Below, piece after piece: positions 23,501-32,829 of a stretch of DNA of 64,000 nucleotides. This DNA comes from an uncultured Saccharospirillaceae bacterium (GTDB lineage: Bacteria > Pseudomonadota > Gammaproteobacteria > Pseudomonadales > Oceanobacteraceae). The notes under the pieces are model-generated. The model had not been told where the DNA came from. It saw only the letters and a program-made list of their open reading frames with translations, and searched no databases. The stretch is taken from NCBI GenBank assembly GCA_947503895.1, contig CANNFT010000012.1, positions 124,001-188,000 of the forward strand. The letters run 5' to 3'. Each line of letters starts with the position of its first letter. Position 1 is the first letter of the stretch. The translations under genes and the position numbers were made by a program.

Positions 23501-26338
23501 ATGCACGAAAGCTCGATGGAACACCTATGGAGCACATCTCAGCTCGCTGGGGGTAATGTTGCTTACATAGAAGAGCTCTACGAGAAATATCTCACAGACC
23601 CTAATTCGGTCCCCGAACGTTGGCGCGACTATTTTAATACGTTGCCTCGCGTTGAAGGTGCGGACCTACAAGACATACCTCATACCCCCATACGCGAACA
23701 ATTTTTACTCATCTCAAAAAATCAGCGTCGAACGGCTTCTGCTTCGACTCAGAGTCAAGTGTCTTCCGGTTACGACCAAAAACAGCTTCGTGTATTTCAA
23801 TTAATCAATGCTTACCGTTTCCGAGGCCATCAGAAGGCTCAGCTTGATCCTCTAGGTATTATGGAGCGTGAGCATGTGCCGGATCTTGAGCTTCGCTTTC
23901 ATGAGCTCACAGAAGCAGATCTAGATAGTACCTTTCAGACTGGGTCATTGTTTATTGGCAAGGATGAGGCGACGCTTTCAGAAATCATAGAGTCCCTCGA
24001 AAAAACCTATTGCCAGTCGATCGGTGCTGAGTATATGCACATCGTTGATACGGCTGAAAAACGCTGGTTTCAACAACGTATCGAAAGTGTTCGCGCTAAG
24101 CCTAAATACAGCGAAGAAGCGAAAAAGCACCTACTTGAGCGTTTGACTGCGGCAGAAGGGCTAGAAAAATATCTAGGCTCGAAGTACCCCGGTGTAAAAC
24201 GATTTGGTTTAGAGGGTGGTGAAACACTGATTCCATTAATGGATGAACTGATTCAGCGTTCTGGTACTTATGGCGCCAAAGAAATTGTGATTGGTATGGC
24301 TCACCGTGGTCGCTTAAACCTGCTAGTGAATACATTGGGTAAAGCTCCGGCGGACCTATTCGATGAATTCGACGGTAAAGCCCAATTCGACCATTCCGGT
24401 GACGTTAAATACCACCAAGGATTTTCGTCGAATGTGTTAACGCCCGGCGGTGAAGTGCACCTTGCATTGGCGTTTAACCCAAGTCACTTGGAAATCGTAT
24501 CGCCGGTTGTAGAAGGCTCAGTACGTGCCCGCCAAGATCGTCGAAATAATGTAGACGGTGACATGGTTGTCCCTGTACTTATTCATGGTGATGCAGCGTT
24601 TGCCGGTCAAGGCGTTGTTATGGAGACATTTCAGATGTCTCAAACGCGCGGATATAAAACAGGCGGCACGATTCACCTGATCGTGAACAACCAGGTTGGT
24701 TTTACGACGAACAAGCGCGAAGATGCTCGTTCGACGGAATACTGCACAGACGTTGCGAAAATTGTTCAAGCACCCATTCTTCACGTGAATGGTGATGACC
24801 CTGAAGCCGTTCTCTTCGTCACACAGTTGGCTGTCGACTATCGAAACGAATTCAAAAAAGACGTCGTTATTGATTTGGTCTGTTATCGCCGAAGAGGTCA
24901 TAACGAAGCAGATGAACCTTCTGCTACTCAGCCATTGATGTATAAAGTCATCAAAAGCCTGAAAACCACCCGCAATCTCTACGCAGATACTTTGAAAGAA
25001 GAAGGAATCGTCGATACTGACTCCATCTCTAAAATGGAAGATGAATATCGAAATGCGTTGGAAGCCGGTAAGCACGTCGTAAAAAGTTTGGTGACGGAGC
25101 CCAACAAAGAAATGTTTGTTGATTGGTCTCCTTACTTAGGCCATGAGTGGACGGCAAAAGCGGACACACGCTTTGACCTAAAACGCCTACAAGAATTAGC
25201 TAACCAAATGCAAGATGTTCCTGAAGGCTTTTCAGTGCAACGTCAGGTGGTCAAAATTCTTGAGGATCGCCGCAAAATGGCGGCCGGAGCACTGCCCATC
25301 AATTGGGGTTTTGCTGAGACCATGGCTTACGGAACATTATTGGATGAAGGTCATCCGATCCGCTTAACCGGACAAGATGTAGGGCGAGGAACCTTCTCAC
25401 ACCGTCATGCTGTATTGCACAATCAAAAAGACGGCGCCTCTTATTGTTCGCTGCAGAACTTAAACCCAGAACAGCCTTCTTACACAATTCACGACTCGCT
25501 TTTGTCTGAAGAAGCGGTACTGGGTTTTGAATACGGATATTCGACCACTACGCCAGGCCTGTTGGTCATCTGGGAAGCTCAATTTGGTGACTTTGCGAAC
25601 GGCGCTCAAGTGGTGATGGATCAATTTATTTCCAGTGGTGAGCATAAGTGGGGTCGTCTATGCGGTCTGACCATGTTGTTGCCGCATGGCTATGAAGGCC
25701 AAGGTCCAGAACACTCATCTGCTCGATTAGAGCGTTATTTACAACTGTGTGCAGAACACAATATCCAAGTGTGTGTGCCATCGACGCCAGCGCAAATATT
25801 CCATTTGTTGCGCCGTCAAGTGATTCGTCCATTGCGTAAACCGCTTGTGGTCATGTCACCGAAAAGTTTACTTCGACATAAAGAAGCCATCTCCACGTTA
25901 GAAGACTTGGCAGAAGGCTCTTTCCAAACCGTCATTTCCGAAACTGAAAGCGTCGATCCAAAAGATGTTACACGCTTAATTTTCTGTAGCGGCAAAGTTT
26001 ATTACGATCTGATCGATCGTCGCCGTAACGAAGAATTGAAAAATGTTGCAATCGTTCGTATTGAGCAACTTTACCCCTTCCCAGAAGATGATCTTCAGGA
26101 AGCGATTTCTCAATATACAAATGTAGAGCAGGTTATTTGGTGTCAGGAAGAGCCAATGAACCAAGGTGCTTGGTATAGCAGCCAGCATCACATGCGTCGT
26201 GTTGTACATCTATTAAGCCCAGAAATTTATCTGGATTATGCGGGTCGAGATGCATCTGCATCACCGGCAGCAGGATATATGGCATTACATTTAGAGCAGC
26301 AAGAAAAACTAATTAAAGACGCATTGGGCCTGTCATAG
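23501..26338 (+). CDS. sucA: 2-oxoglutarate dehydrogenase E1 component
   Basis: 945 residues from ATG 23501. It is thiamine-diphosphate dependent and decarboxylates 2-oxoglutarate. Seen: the N-terminal E2-binding segment (VAYIEELYEKYLTDP), VIGMAHRGRLNLL, the ThDP site GDAAFAGQGVVMET, HNEADEPSATQP and GQDVGRGTFSHRHA. Length normal. It joins sucB and lpd in the 2-oxoglutarate dehydrogenase complex, and depends on the thiamine made by the thi genes in this window. Confidence 0.98.
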   Translation: MHESSMEHLWSTSQLAGGNVAYIEELYEKYLTDPNSVPERWRDYFNTLPRVEGADLQDIPHTPIREQFLLISKNQRRTASASTQSQVSSGYDQKQLRVFQLINAYRFRGHQKAQLDPLGIMEREHVPDLELRFHELTEADLDSTFQTGSLFIGKDEATLSEIIESLEKTYCQSIGAEYMHIVDTAEKRWFQQRIESVRAKPKYSEEAKKHLLERLTAAEGLEKYLGSKYPGVKRFGLEGGETLIPLMDELIQRSGTYGAKEIVIGMAHRGRLNLLVNTLGKAPADLFDEFDGKAQFDHSGDVKYHQGFSSNVLTPGGEVHLALAFNPSHLEIVSPVVEGSVRARQDRRNNVDGDMVVPVLIHGDAAFAGQGVVMETFQMSQTRGYKTGGTIHLIVNNQVGFTTNKREDARSTEYCTDVAKIVQAPILHVNGDDPEAVLFVTQLAVDYRNEFKKDVVIDLVCYRRRGHNEADEPSATQPLMYKVIKSLKTTRNLYADTLKEEGIVDTDSISKMEDEYRNALEAGKHVVKSLVTEPNKEMFVDWSPYLGHEWTAKADTRFDLKRLQELANQMQDVPEGFSVQRQVVKILEDRRKMAAGALPINWGFAETMAYGTLLDEGHPIRLTGQDVGRGTFSHRHAVLHNQKDGASYCSLQNLNPEQPSYTIHDSLLSEEAVLGFEYGYSTTTPGLLVIWEAQFGDFANGAQVVMDQFISSGEHKWGRLCGLTMLLPHGYEGQGPEHSSARLERYLQLCAEHNIQVCVPSTPAQIFHLLRRQVIRPLRKPLVVMSPKSLLRHKEAISTLEDLAEGSFQTVISETESVDPKDVTRLIFCSGKVYYDLIDRRRNEELKNVAIVRIEQLYPFPEDDLQEAISQYTNVEQVIWCQEEPMNQGAWYSSQHHMRRVVHLLSPEIYLDYAGRDASASPAAGYMALHLEQQEKLIKDALGLS

Positions 26339-26369
26339 GTTTCGAATAAGCGATTCAGGAAAAGACATA

Positions 26370-27587
26370 ATGAGTATCGAAGTTAAAGCCCCTACATTCC
26401 CAGAGTCAGTAGCAGATGGGACCATTGCTACCTGGCATAAGCAACCCGGTGAAGCGGTTAAACGAGATGAGTTGTTGGTTGATATCGAAACTGACAAAGT
26501 GGTTCTCGAAGTAGTCGCCCAAGCCGACGGCGCGCTCACTGAAATCAAAAAGCAAGAAGGCGATACCGTATTGAGCGGTGAGCTCATTGCCATTTTTGAA
26601 GAAGGCGCAGGCAGCTCTGCTCCTGCTGCAAAAGCTGAAGCTGAGCCAGCGAAGTCTGAAGCAACGCCGGCGGCATCAGAAGATGTGAAAATTAATCCTG
26701 CTGCACGCAAGCTAGCAGAAGAGAAAGGTTTAAACCTATCTGAGATTAAAGCATCTGGTAAAGATGGCCGAATTACAAAAGAAGATGTGTTAAGTCACAT
26801 AAAAGAAGCGTCAACACAAGCGCCAGCCGCACCGGTTGCAAAAGCTGCGGTTGAATCACCTGCTACCGTCATACCGCAAGGTGAGCGCGCTGAAAAACGT
26901 GTTCCTATGACTCGTTTGCGTGCGACGATCGCTAAGCGTCTGGTTGCAGCCCAGCAAAATGCGGCAATGCTAACGACGTACAATGAAGTCGATATGCAAC
27001 CCGTTATGGAATTGCGTAAGAAATACAAAGAGCTGTTCGAGAAAACCCATAACGGTACTCGTCTGGGCTTCATGTCATTCTTCGTTAAAGCTGCTACTGA
27101 AGCATTGAAGCGCTTCCCTTCTGTCAATGCTTCGATTGATGGCAGCGACATTGTTTACCATGGTTACCAAGATATTGGTGTAGCGGTGTCAACTGAAAAA
27201 GGTTTGGTTGTGCCTGTATTGCGTGATGTTGATGCGATGGGCCTTGCTGACATTGAAAAAGGCATAGTGGATTATGCTGGAAAAGCGCGTGACGGCAAGT
27301 TGGGATTAGAAGAAATGCAGGGTGGTACATTTACCATCACTAACGGTGGAACATTTGGTTCATTGATGTCTACACCGATCTTGAATCCTCCTCAAACCGC
27401 TATTCTTGGCATGCATAAAATCCAAGAGCGTCCAGTCGCCATTAACGGCCAAGTTGAAATTCGTCCCATGATGTATTTAGCTGTCTCCTACGATCACAGA
27501 ATGATTGATGGTAAAGAGGCGGTTCAGTTCCTTGTGGCTATTAAAAACCTAATTGAAGATCCGGCTCGTATGTTGTTAGACATCTAA
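26370..27587 (+). CDS. sucB: Dihydrolipoamide succinyltransferase (E2)
   Basis: 405 residues. One lipoyl domain (residues 1-80; lipoyl Lys in DIETDKVVLEV), an Ala/Pro/Glu linker, a peripheral-subunit-binding domain (NPAARKLAEEKGLN), a second linker and the catalytic domain ending in YDHRMIDGKEAV (catalytic His). ATG 26370, 31 bp after sucA. It transfers the succinyl group to CoA. Confidence 0.98.
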   Translation: MSIEVKAPTFPESVADGTIATWHKQPGEAVKRDELLVDIETDKVVLEVVAQADGALTEIKKQEGDTVLSGELIAIFEEGAGSSAPAAKAEAEPAKSEATPAASEDVKINPAARKLAEEKGLNLSEIKASGKDGRITKEDVLSHIKEASTQAPAAPVAKAAVESPATVIPQGERAEKRVPMTRLRATIAKRLVAAQQNAAMLTTYNEVDMQPVMELRKKYKELFEKTHNGTRLGFMSFFVKAATEALKRFPSVNASIDGSDIVYHGYQDIGVAVSTEKGLVVPVLRDVDAMGLADIEKGIVDYAGKARDGKLGLEEMQGGTFTITNGGTFGSLMSTPILNPPQTAILGMHKIQERPVAINGQVEIRPMMYLAVSYDHRMIDGKEAVQFLVAIKNLIEDPARMLLDI

Positions 27588-27624
27588 TCTAACGGGTTGT
27601 TGTTACACGCAAGATTGGTCGATC

Positions 27625-27677
27625 AATGCATTTCGTTTACTAGAGCGGCACGACCGCTTCGTAGAGCGAAGTGCATT
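27625..27677 (+). other. Nested hairpin in the sucB-lpd gap
   Basis: Outer arms AATGCATTTCG (27625-27635) and CGAAGTGCATT (27667-27677) pair over 11 positions with one G-U. Inner arms AGCGG (27644-27648) and CCGCT (27654-27658) pair around CACGA. There is no T tract. Probably an RNA element that affects stability or expression of the suc transcript. Confidence 0.6.
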
Positions 27678-27720
27678 TCAGTATTGAATAAAAATTGGGA
27701 ATTTAACGAAGGAAAATTCC

Positions 27721-29157
27721 ATGGCTGAAAAATTTGATGTAATCGTTATTGGGGGTGGTCCTGGTGGTTATGTGGCGGCCATTCGTGCAGCCCAACTAGG
27801 TCTTAAGACTGCTTGTGTTGAAAAGTGGTTAAATAAAGATGGTAAGTCCGTACTTGGCGGCACTTGTTTGAACGTTGGTTGCATGCCATCGAAGGCACTG
27901 CTTGATTCTTCGCATAAATATGAAGATGCCAAACATACCTATGATGTGCACGGGATCAACATTAAAGACGTGAGCATGGATGTTTCAACCATGCTGGCGC
28001 GTAAAGATCAAATTGTAAAAAACCTAACTTCAGGTGTTGCGACATTGTTTAAAGCAAACGGTGTTACATGGTTTGAAGGTGTAGGTAAGTTACTGGCGGG
28101 TAAAAAAGTTGAATTTACCAATCACGCTGGAAAATCTGAAGTACTAGAAGCTGAAAACGTTATTTTAGCGACAGGCTCTGTTCCCGTTGAAATTCCACCT
28201 GCGCCACTGACAGAAGGCGTTATTGTCGATTCCACTGGTGCGTTAGATTTTGCCGAAGCGCCTAAGCGTTTAGGGGTAATTGGTGCGGGTGTTATTGGCT
28301 TGGAATTAGGCAGTGTTTGGAATCGCCTAGGTTCTGAAGTCACGGTGCTTGAGGCACAAGACAAGTTCTTGCACTTGGTGGATCAGCAAGTAGCCAAAGA
28401 AGCAGCGAAGCAGTTTAAAAAGCAAAATATAGATGTTCGTCTAGGGGCCCGTGTCATGGGCACAGAAGTGAAAGGCAAAGAAGTCACAGTATCTTTCACA
28501 GACTCAGAAGGCGAGAAAACGATTACGTTTGACAAGTTAATCGTGGCTGTTGGTCGTCGACCTTACACTGAAAATCTATTGAGTGGCGATTGCGGCGTTA
28601 ATTTAGATGAGCGCGGCTTTATTTTTGTGAATGATCGCTGTGCGACAGATGCTCCGGGTGTCTATGCTATTGGTGATGTGGTGCGAGGCCCAATGTTGGC
28701 GCACAAAGCATCGGAAGAAGGCGTCATGGTGGCTGAGCGGATCGCCAATCACAAAGCGCAAGTTAACTATGATTGCATACCTTCCGTCATTTACACCCAC
28801 CCTGAAATTGCTTGGGTTGGGAAAAGCGAAGAAGAGCTTAAGGCGTCTGGTGACAAATATAACGTTGGATCGTTCCCATTCGCGGCGATTGGACGTGCAA
28901 TGGCAGCCAATGAAACGGCTGGGTTTGTAAAAATCATTGCCGATGCTGAGACGGATCGCATTTTGGGTGCCAGTGTTATTGGCCCAAGTGCCGGCGATTT
29001 GGTTCAGCAAGTGGTTATTGCAATGGAATTTGGTTCCAGTGCAGAAGATTTGGGGATGATGGTGTTCTCCCATCCAACGTTATCTGAAGCAGTTCATGAA
29101 GCGGCTTTGGGTGTGAACGGACATGCCATCCACAAAGCAAATCGTAAGCGTAAATAA
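27721..29157 (+). CDS. lpd: Dihydrolipoyl dehydrogenase (E3)
   Basis: 478 residues. FAD-binding GGGPGGYVAAIRAAQLG, redox-active Cys pair in GGTCLNVGCMPSKALL, NAD-binding GAGVIGLELGSVW, and the C-terminal dimer-interface motif HPTLSEAVHEAALG with the catalytic His-Glu. ATG 27721 after AACGAAGGAAAATTCC. It reoxidises lipoamide of the SucB complex. Confidence 0.98.
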   Translation: MAEKFDVIVIGGGPGGYVAAIRAAQLGLKTACVEKWLNKDGKSVLGGTCLNVGCMPSKALLDSSHKYEDAKHTYDVHGINIKDVSMDVSTMLARKDQIVKNLTSGVATLFKANGVTWFEGVGKLLAGKKVEFTNHAGKSEVLEAENVILATGSVPVEIPPAPLTEGVIVDSTGALDFAEAPKRLGVIGAGVIGLELGSVWNRLGSEVTVLEAQDKFLHLVDQQVAKEAAKQFKKQNIDVRLGARVMGTEVKGKEVTVSFTDSEGEKTITFDKLIVAVGRRPYTENLLSGDCGVNLDERGFIFVNDRCATDAPGVYAIGDVVRGPMLAHKASEEGVMVAERIANHKAQVNYDCIPSVIYTHPEIAWVGKSEEELKASGDKYNVGSFPFAAIGRAMAANETAGFVKIIADAETDRILGASVIGPSAGDLVQQVVIAMEFGSSAEDLGMMVFSHPTLSEAVHEAALGVNGHAIHKANRKRK

Positions 29158-29194
29158 TTGTTTGCAGGTCAATCTGGCAAGGGGTTATTTGTTA

Positions 29195-29260
29195 GTAAGG
29201 CGCGATGGGTCCGAAACGAAACTGTTATATACAGATGAATTTCGTAAAAATGCGCCTTAC
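29195..29260 (+). other. Nested hairpin in the lpd-sucC gap
   Basis: Outer arms GTAAGGCGC (29195-29203) and GCGCCTTAC (29252-29260) are perfectly complementary. Inside are CGAAA with TTTCG and CTGT with ACAG around TATAT, giving three stacked stems in 66 nt. It lies in a 255-bp gap without a gene. A candidate structured RNA, or a stability or attenuation element. Confidence 0.65.
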
Positions 29261-29412
29261 TATTTGAAAAGTAATCCAAGAAGCCCCAGTAATAGGTGTT
29301 GATTGAGCAATTATTTTTAGTCTTAGTTTTGTTGATGTAACAAATAAATTTTAAACGGCCTCATGCTGTAGCATAGGGCTGTTTTTTTTAGAAAAGCATA
29401 ACGAGGTCGACA

Positions 29413-30576
29413 ATGAACCTACATGAATATCAGGGCAAACAGCTTTTTGCTGAATATGGACTGCCCGTATCAAAAGGTATCGCGTGCGATACCCCTGAAG
29501 AAGCCGCCGCAGCAGCACAAAAAATCGGTGGTAATAAATGGGTGGTTAAAGCTCAAGTACATGCTGGTGGACGCGGCAAAGCTGGTGGCGTAAAGCTATT
29601 AGACAACGTTGATGAGATCAAAGCATTCGCACAAAAGTGGCTAGGACAAAACCTAGTTACGTATCAGACGGATGAAAAAGGGCAGCCGGTTAGCAAAATT
29701 TTAGTCGAAGATTGCACAGACATAGACCAAGAATTGTATTTAGGTGCTGTGGTCGATCGTGCATCACGTAAAGTGGTCTTCATGGCTTCGACAGAAGGCG
29801 GTGTTGAGATTGAGACTGTGGCTCATGAAACGCCTGAGAAAATCCTTAAAGCAACCATCGATCCTCTAGTGGGTGCTCAGCCTTATCAAGCAAGAGACCT
29901 TGCGTTTAAATTGGGCTTGAAAGGCGATCAAATTAAGCAATTCACAAAAATCTTTTTGGGATTGGCAAAACTGTTTGTCGAAAAAGATTTGGCATTGATT
30001 GAAATTAACCCGTTAGTGATTACCCCTGAAGGTAATTTGCATTGTTTGGATGCAAAATTAGGCGTAGATAGTAATGCGCTTTATCGTCATCCTGAGCTGG
30101 TGGCTATGCGTGATCCTTCGCAAGAAGATGCTCGTGAAGCAGAAGCGGCAGAATGGGAGCTTAACTACGTTGCGCTAGAAGGCAACATTGGTTGCATGGT
30201 GAATGGCGCTGGTTTGGCTATGGGCACCATGGATATTGTTAAGTTGCACGGTGGCCAGCCTGCAAACTTTCTCGATGTAGGCGGCGGTGCGACAAAAGAG
30301 CGCGTAGCTGAAGCATTCAAAATTATTTTGTCGGACGACAACGTTAACGCAGTTTTGGTGAATATTTTTGGCGGTATTGTTCGTTGCGATATGATTGCTG
30401 AAGGCATTATTGGAGCCGTTCAAGAAGTGGGTGTTAAAGTACCAGTCGTTGTTCGACTTGAAGGTAACAATGCAGAACTCGGCGCAGCCAAGTTGAAAGA
30501 TTCTGGATTGGACATTATTGCAGCAACCAGTTTGACCGATGCTGCTGAACAAGTTGTTAAAGCGGCGGGGAACTAA
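29413..30576 (+). CDS. sucC: Succinyl-CoA ligase beta subunit
   Basis: 387 residues. The ATP-grasp N-terminal domain starts MNLHEYQGKQLFAEYGLP. Seen: the ATP-binding VKAQVHAGGRGKAGGVK, the metal-site LIEINPLVIT, and the Gly-rich FLDVGGGATKERV of the ligase domain. ATG 29413. It pairs with SucD in substrate-level phosphorylation of the TCA cycle. Confidence 0.98.
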   Translation: MNLHEYQGKQLFAEYGLPVSKGIACDTPEEAAAAAQKIGGNKWVVKAQVHAGGRGKAGGVKLLDNVDEIKAFAQKWLGQNLVTYQTDEKGQPVSKILVEDCTDIDQELYLGAVVDRASRKVVFMASTEGGVEIETVAHETPEKILKATIDPLVGAQPYQARDLAFKLGLKGDQIKQFTKIFLGLAKLFVEKDLALIEINPLVITPEGNLHCLDAKLGVDSNALYRHPELVAMRDPSQEDAREAEAAEWELNYVALEGNIGCMVNGAGLAMGTMDIVKLHGGQPANFLDVGGGATKERVAEAFKIILSDDNVNAVLVNIFGGIVRCDMIAEGIIGAVQEVGVKVPVVVRLEGNNAELGAAKLKDSGLDIIAATSLTDAAEQVVKAAGN

Positions 30577-30578
30577 TC

Positions 30579-31451
30579 ATGAGCGTATTGATTGATAAAA
30601 ACACAAAGGTTTTGTGCCAAGGCTTCACCGGTAGTCAGGGTACTTTTCACAGCGAACAAGCCATTGAATATGGCACAAATATGGTTGGTGGGGTCACGCC
30701 GGGTAAAGGCGGAACCAAACATCTTGGTTTGCCGGTTTTCAATACAATGGAAGAGGCCGTAGCAGAAACGGGCGCTGATGCTTCTGTTATCTATGTGCCT
30801 GCACCATTTTGTAAAGACTCTATCTTAGAAGCTGCAAATTCTGGGGTTAAGTTAATTGTTTGCATCACTGAGGGCATTCCAACGCTTGATATGCTCGAAT
30901 GTAAAGTGAAGTGCGACGAGCTTGGTATTACCCTAATTGGTCCTAACTGCCCGGGTGTGATCACACCTGGCGAAAGTAAAATAGGCATCATGCCTGGTCA
31001 TATCCATAAGCCGGGTAAGGTGGGTATTGTCTCCCGATCCGGTACGCTGACCTATGAAGCGGTTAAGCAAACAACAGATTACGGTTTTGGGCAATCAACA
31101 TGTGTCGGAATTGGTGGTGATCCTATTCCAGGATCAAACTTCATTGATATTTTGAAGTTGTTCCAAGAAGACCCTAAAACAGAAGCGATTGTGATGATTG
31201 GTGAAATTGGTGGTTCGGCAGAAGAAGAAGCCGCTGAATTTATCAAAGAAAACGTCACTAAGCCGGTTGTTTCTTACATTGCTGGTGTAACGGCTCCTCC
31301 AGGTAAGCGTATGGGCCATGCTGGCGCCATCATCGCTGGAGGCAAAGGAACTGCGGCGGAAAAATTTGAGGCTTTAGAAGCTGCAGGTGTGACCACTGTT
31401 CGCAGTCTTGCTGACATTGGACAAGCATTAAAAGAAAAAACGGGTTGGTAG
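30579..31451 (+). CDS. sucD: Succinyl-CoA ligase alpha subunit
   Basis: 290 residues. CoA-binding GFTGSQGTFHSEQAI at the N-terminus, the TPGKGGTKHLGLPVF segment, and the phospho-His in GKRMGHAGAIIAGG. ATG 30579, 2 nt after the sucC stop, with GGGG as ribosome binding site. Followed by a strong terminator that ends the operon. Confidence 0.98.
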   Translation: MSVLIDKNTKVLCQGFTGSQGTFHSEQAIEYGTNMVGGVTPGKGGTKHLGLPVFNTMEEAVAETGADASVIYVPAPFCKDSILEAANSGVKLIVCITEGIPTLDMLECKVKCDELGITLIGPNCPGVITPGESKIGIMPGHIHKPGKVGIVSRSGTLTYEAVKQTTDYGFGQSTCVGIGGDPIPGSNFIDILKLFQEDPKTEAIVMIGEIGGSAEEEAAEFIKENVTKPVVSYIAGVTAPPGKRMGHAGAIIAGGKGTAAEKFEALEAAGVTTVRSLADIGQALKEKTGW

Positions 31452-31466
31452 TCTAACAACCTTGTA

Positions 31467-31497
31467 GTGAAAAAAGCCCCTCTTGGGGCTTTTTTTG
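31467..31497 (+). terminator. Terminator of the sdh-suc operon
   Basis: AAAAAGCCCC, loop TCTT, GGGGCTTTTTTT: a short G+C stem flanked by A and T runs; probably active in both directions. Confidence 0.92.
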
Positions 31498-31706
31498 ATT
31501 TTACACCTAGGGTTTGAGGCGTAAAAGTGCTCAAATTTATAGATAAAAAGCGACACGCCGCTTTATCGGATTCAGTCCACATCGAAATTGCTGTATAACA
31601 GCGTCTCTTAATCTCAGCTATTCTGAATTTAATATGTAAAGGCTGTTGGCGGCCAATAGTCCTATTTTCGAGACGCAATCTGCCAACCCCATTACTGGAA
31701 TCCGTT

Positions 31707-32189
31707 ATGAGTGAAGAAAATCCTTACCTTGGGCGTGCCCACCGTTTTGTCAGTATGCTTAGGCATTGTCAGGTGCTCGGCATGAAGGTCACAGAGGCTA
31801 ATCCAGAGTCGCTGACCATCGAGCTACCCTATGACGAACGACATGTTGGCAATCCCAGTACAGGGGTTATCCATGGAGGCGTACTTACGACGCTTATGGA
31901 TACGGCCTGTGGCACCATGGTGATTAATGCGTTGCCTGAATTTGAGCTTTGTCCAACATTGGATTTACGAGTGGATTACGTGAGGGCGGCTGAACCTGGG
32001 CAATCAATTTTTGCGTTAGCGGAAGCGTATCGTGTATCTCGAAATGTCGTATTTACCCGTTGTACAGTCCATCAGGGTGATGTTAAAGAACCGGTGGCTA
32101 ACTGTGTGGCAACATTTATGCGAATCGGCAGTCAGCTCACCCCGCCGGCTTTTCGTAATACTGTGCTTGGCACCGACGGTGGAGCGTAA
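31707..32189 (+). CDS. PaaI-family hotdog thioesterase, first of a tandem pair
   Basis: 160 residues. The hotdog core is visible: HVGNPSTGVIHGGVLTTLMD (the conserved HGG with helix), then LDLRVDYVRAAEPGQSIFA and a beta strand with NCVATFMRIG. Such proteins hydrolyse acyl-CoA thioesters. ATG 31707; the stop is 2 nt before the next gene. The pair is separated from sucD by a terminator and 200 bp. Substrate unknown. Confidence 0.85.
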   Translation: MSEENPYLGRAHRFVSMLRHCQVLGMKVTEANPESLTIELPYDERHVGNPSTGVIHGGVLTTLMDTACGTMVINALPEFELCPTLDLRVDYVRAAEPGQSIFALAEAYRVSRNVVFTRCTVHQGDVKEPVANCVATFMRIGSQLTPPAFRNTVLGTDGGA

Positions 32190-32191
32190 AC

Positions 32192-32629
32192 ATGATTTTT
32201 GAAGACATTTTAAAGCAAGCTCATGAAACGGGCCTCTATCAGCCGGTTGTCGATGCGATTCCCTATGCAAACTTGGTGGGATTAGAGTTTCAACGCTTTG
32301 GCAATGATGTCATTTTTCGATTACCGGACAACAGTGACAATATCGGCAACCCAATATTACCGGCGGTACATGGTGGTGTTATTGGTGGATTCATGGAAAT
32401 GTCTGCCGCGTTGCACCTCATGATGGCGTTAGACGCGCCAGCTATGCCCAAAATTGTGGATTTTTCGCTGGACTATTTACGTGCGGCCCGCGGTGGACGT
32501 GACACGTTCGCGGAATGCCAAGTTATTCGACAAGGGAGCCGCGTGGCTAATGTCATCATCAACGCGTGGCAAACCCGTCGTGAAGACGCCGTTGCGACGG
32601 CTCGTGCTCATTTCTTATTGGCTCAATAG
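32192..32629 (+). CDS. PaaI-family hotdog thioesterase, second of a tandem pair
   Basis: 145 residues, with a similar hotdog core (NIGNPILPAVHGGVIGGFME, VDFSLDYLRAARGGRDTFA). ATG 32192 follows GGAGCGTAAAC and lies 2 nt after its neighbour, so the two are probably co-translated. They may form a heteromeric thioesterase or have split substrate preference; the sequences differ too much for a recent duplication. Confidence 0.85.
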   Translation: MIFEDILKQAHETGLYQPVVDAIPYANLVGLEFQRFGNDVIFRLPDNSDNIGNPILPAVHGGVIGGFMEMSAALHLMMALDAPAMPKIVDFSLDYLRAARGGRDTFAECQVIRQGSRVANVIINAWQTRREDAVATARAHFLLAQ

Positions 32630-32752
32630 TATTCAGTCATATTTAACGCTACTTGTACGAAGGTCCCAGCTAGATAAGGCGAGCATTTGCCCGTTTTATC
32701 TTGCCCTCAGCTTAATCAGGGGCTTATGCAGTAAATCTCTCGCTATTTTCCC

Positions 32753-32779
32753 CTTGAAATCAAGATTCCTGCCCATACA
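32753..32779 (+). promoter_or_regulatory. Sigma32-type heat-shock promoter of htpG
   Basis: CTTGAAA (32753-32759) matches the sigma32 -35 consensus exactly. Twelve bases later CCCATACA (32772-32779) matches the CCCCATNT -10 closely. The htpG ATG is 50 bp further on, as expected for a heat-shock gene. Confidence 0.8.
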
Positions 32780-32829
32780 TTGCTCCCAACATCGAATGAT
32801 TTGTGAATAGAACTTAACAAGGAGCTTTC

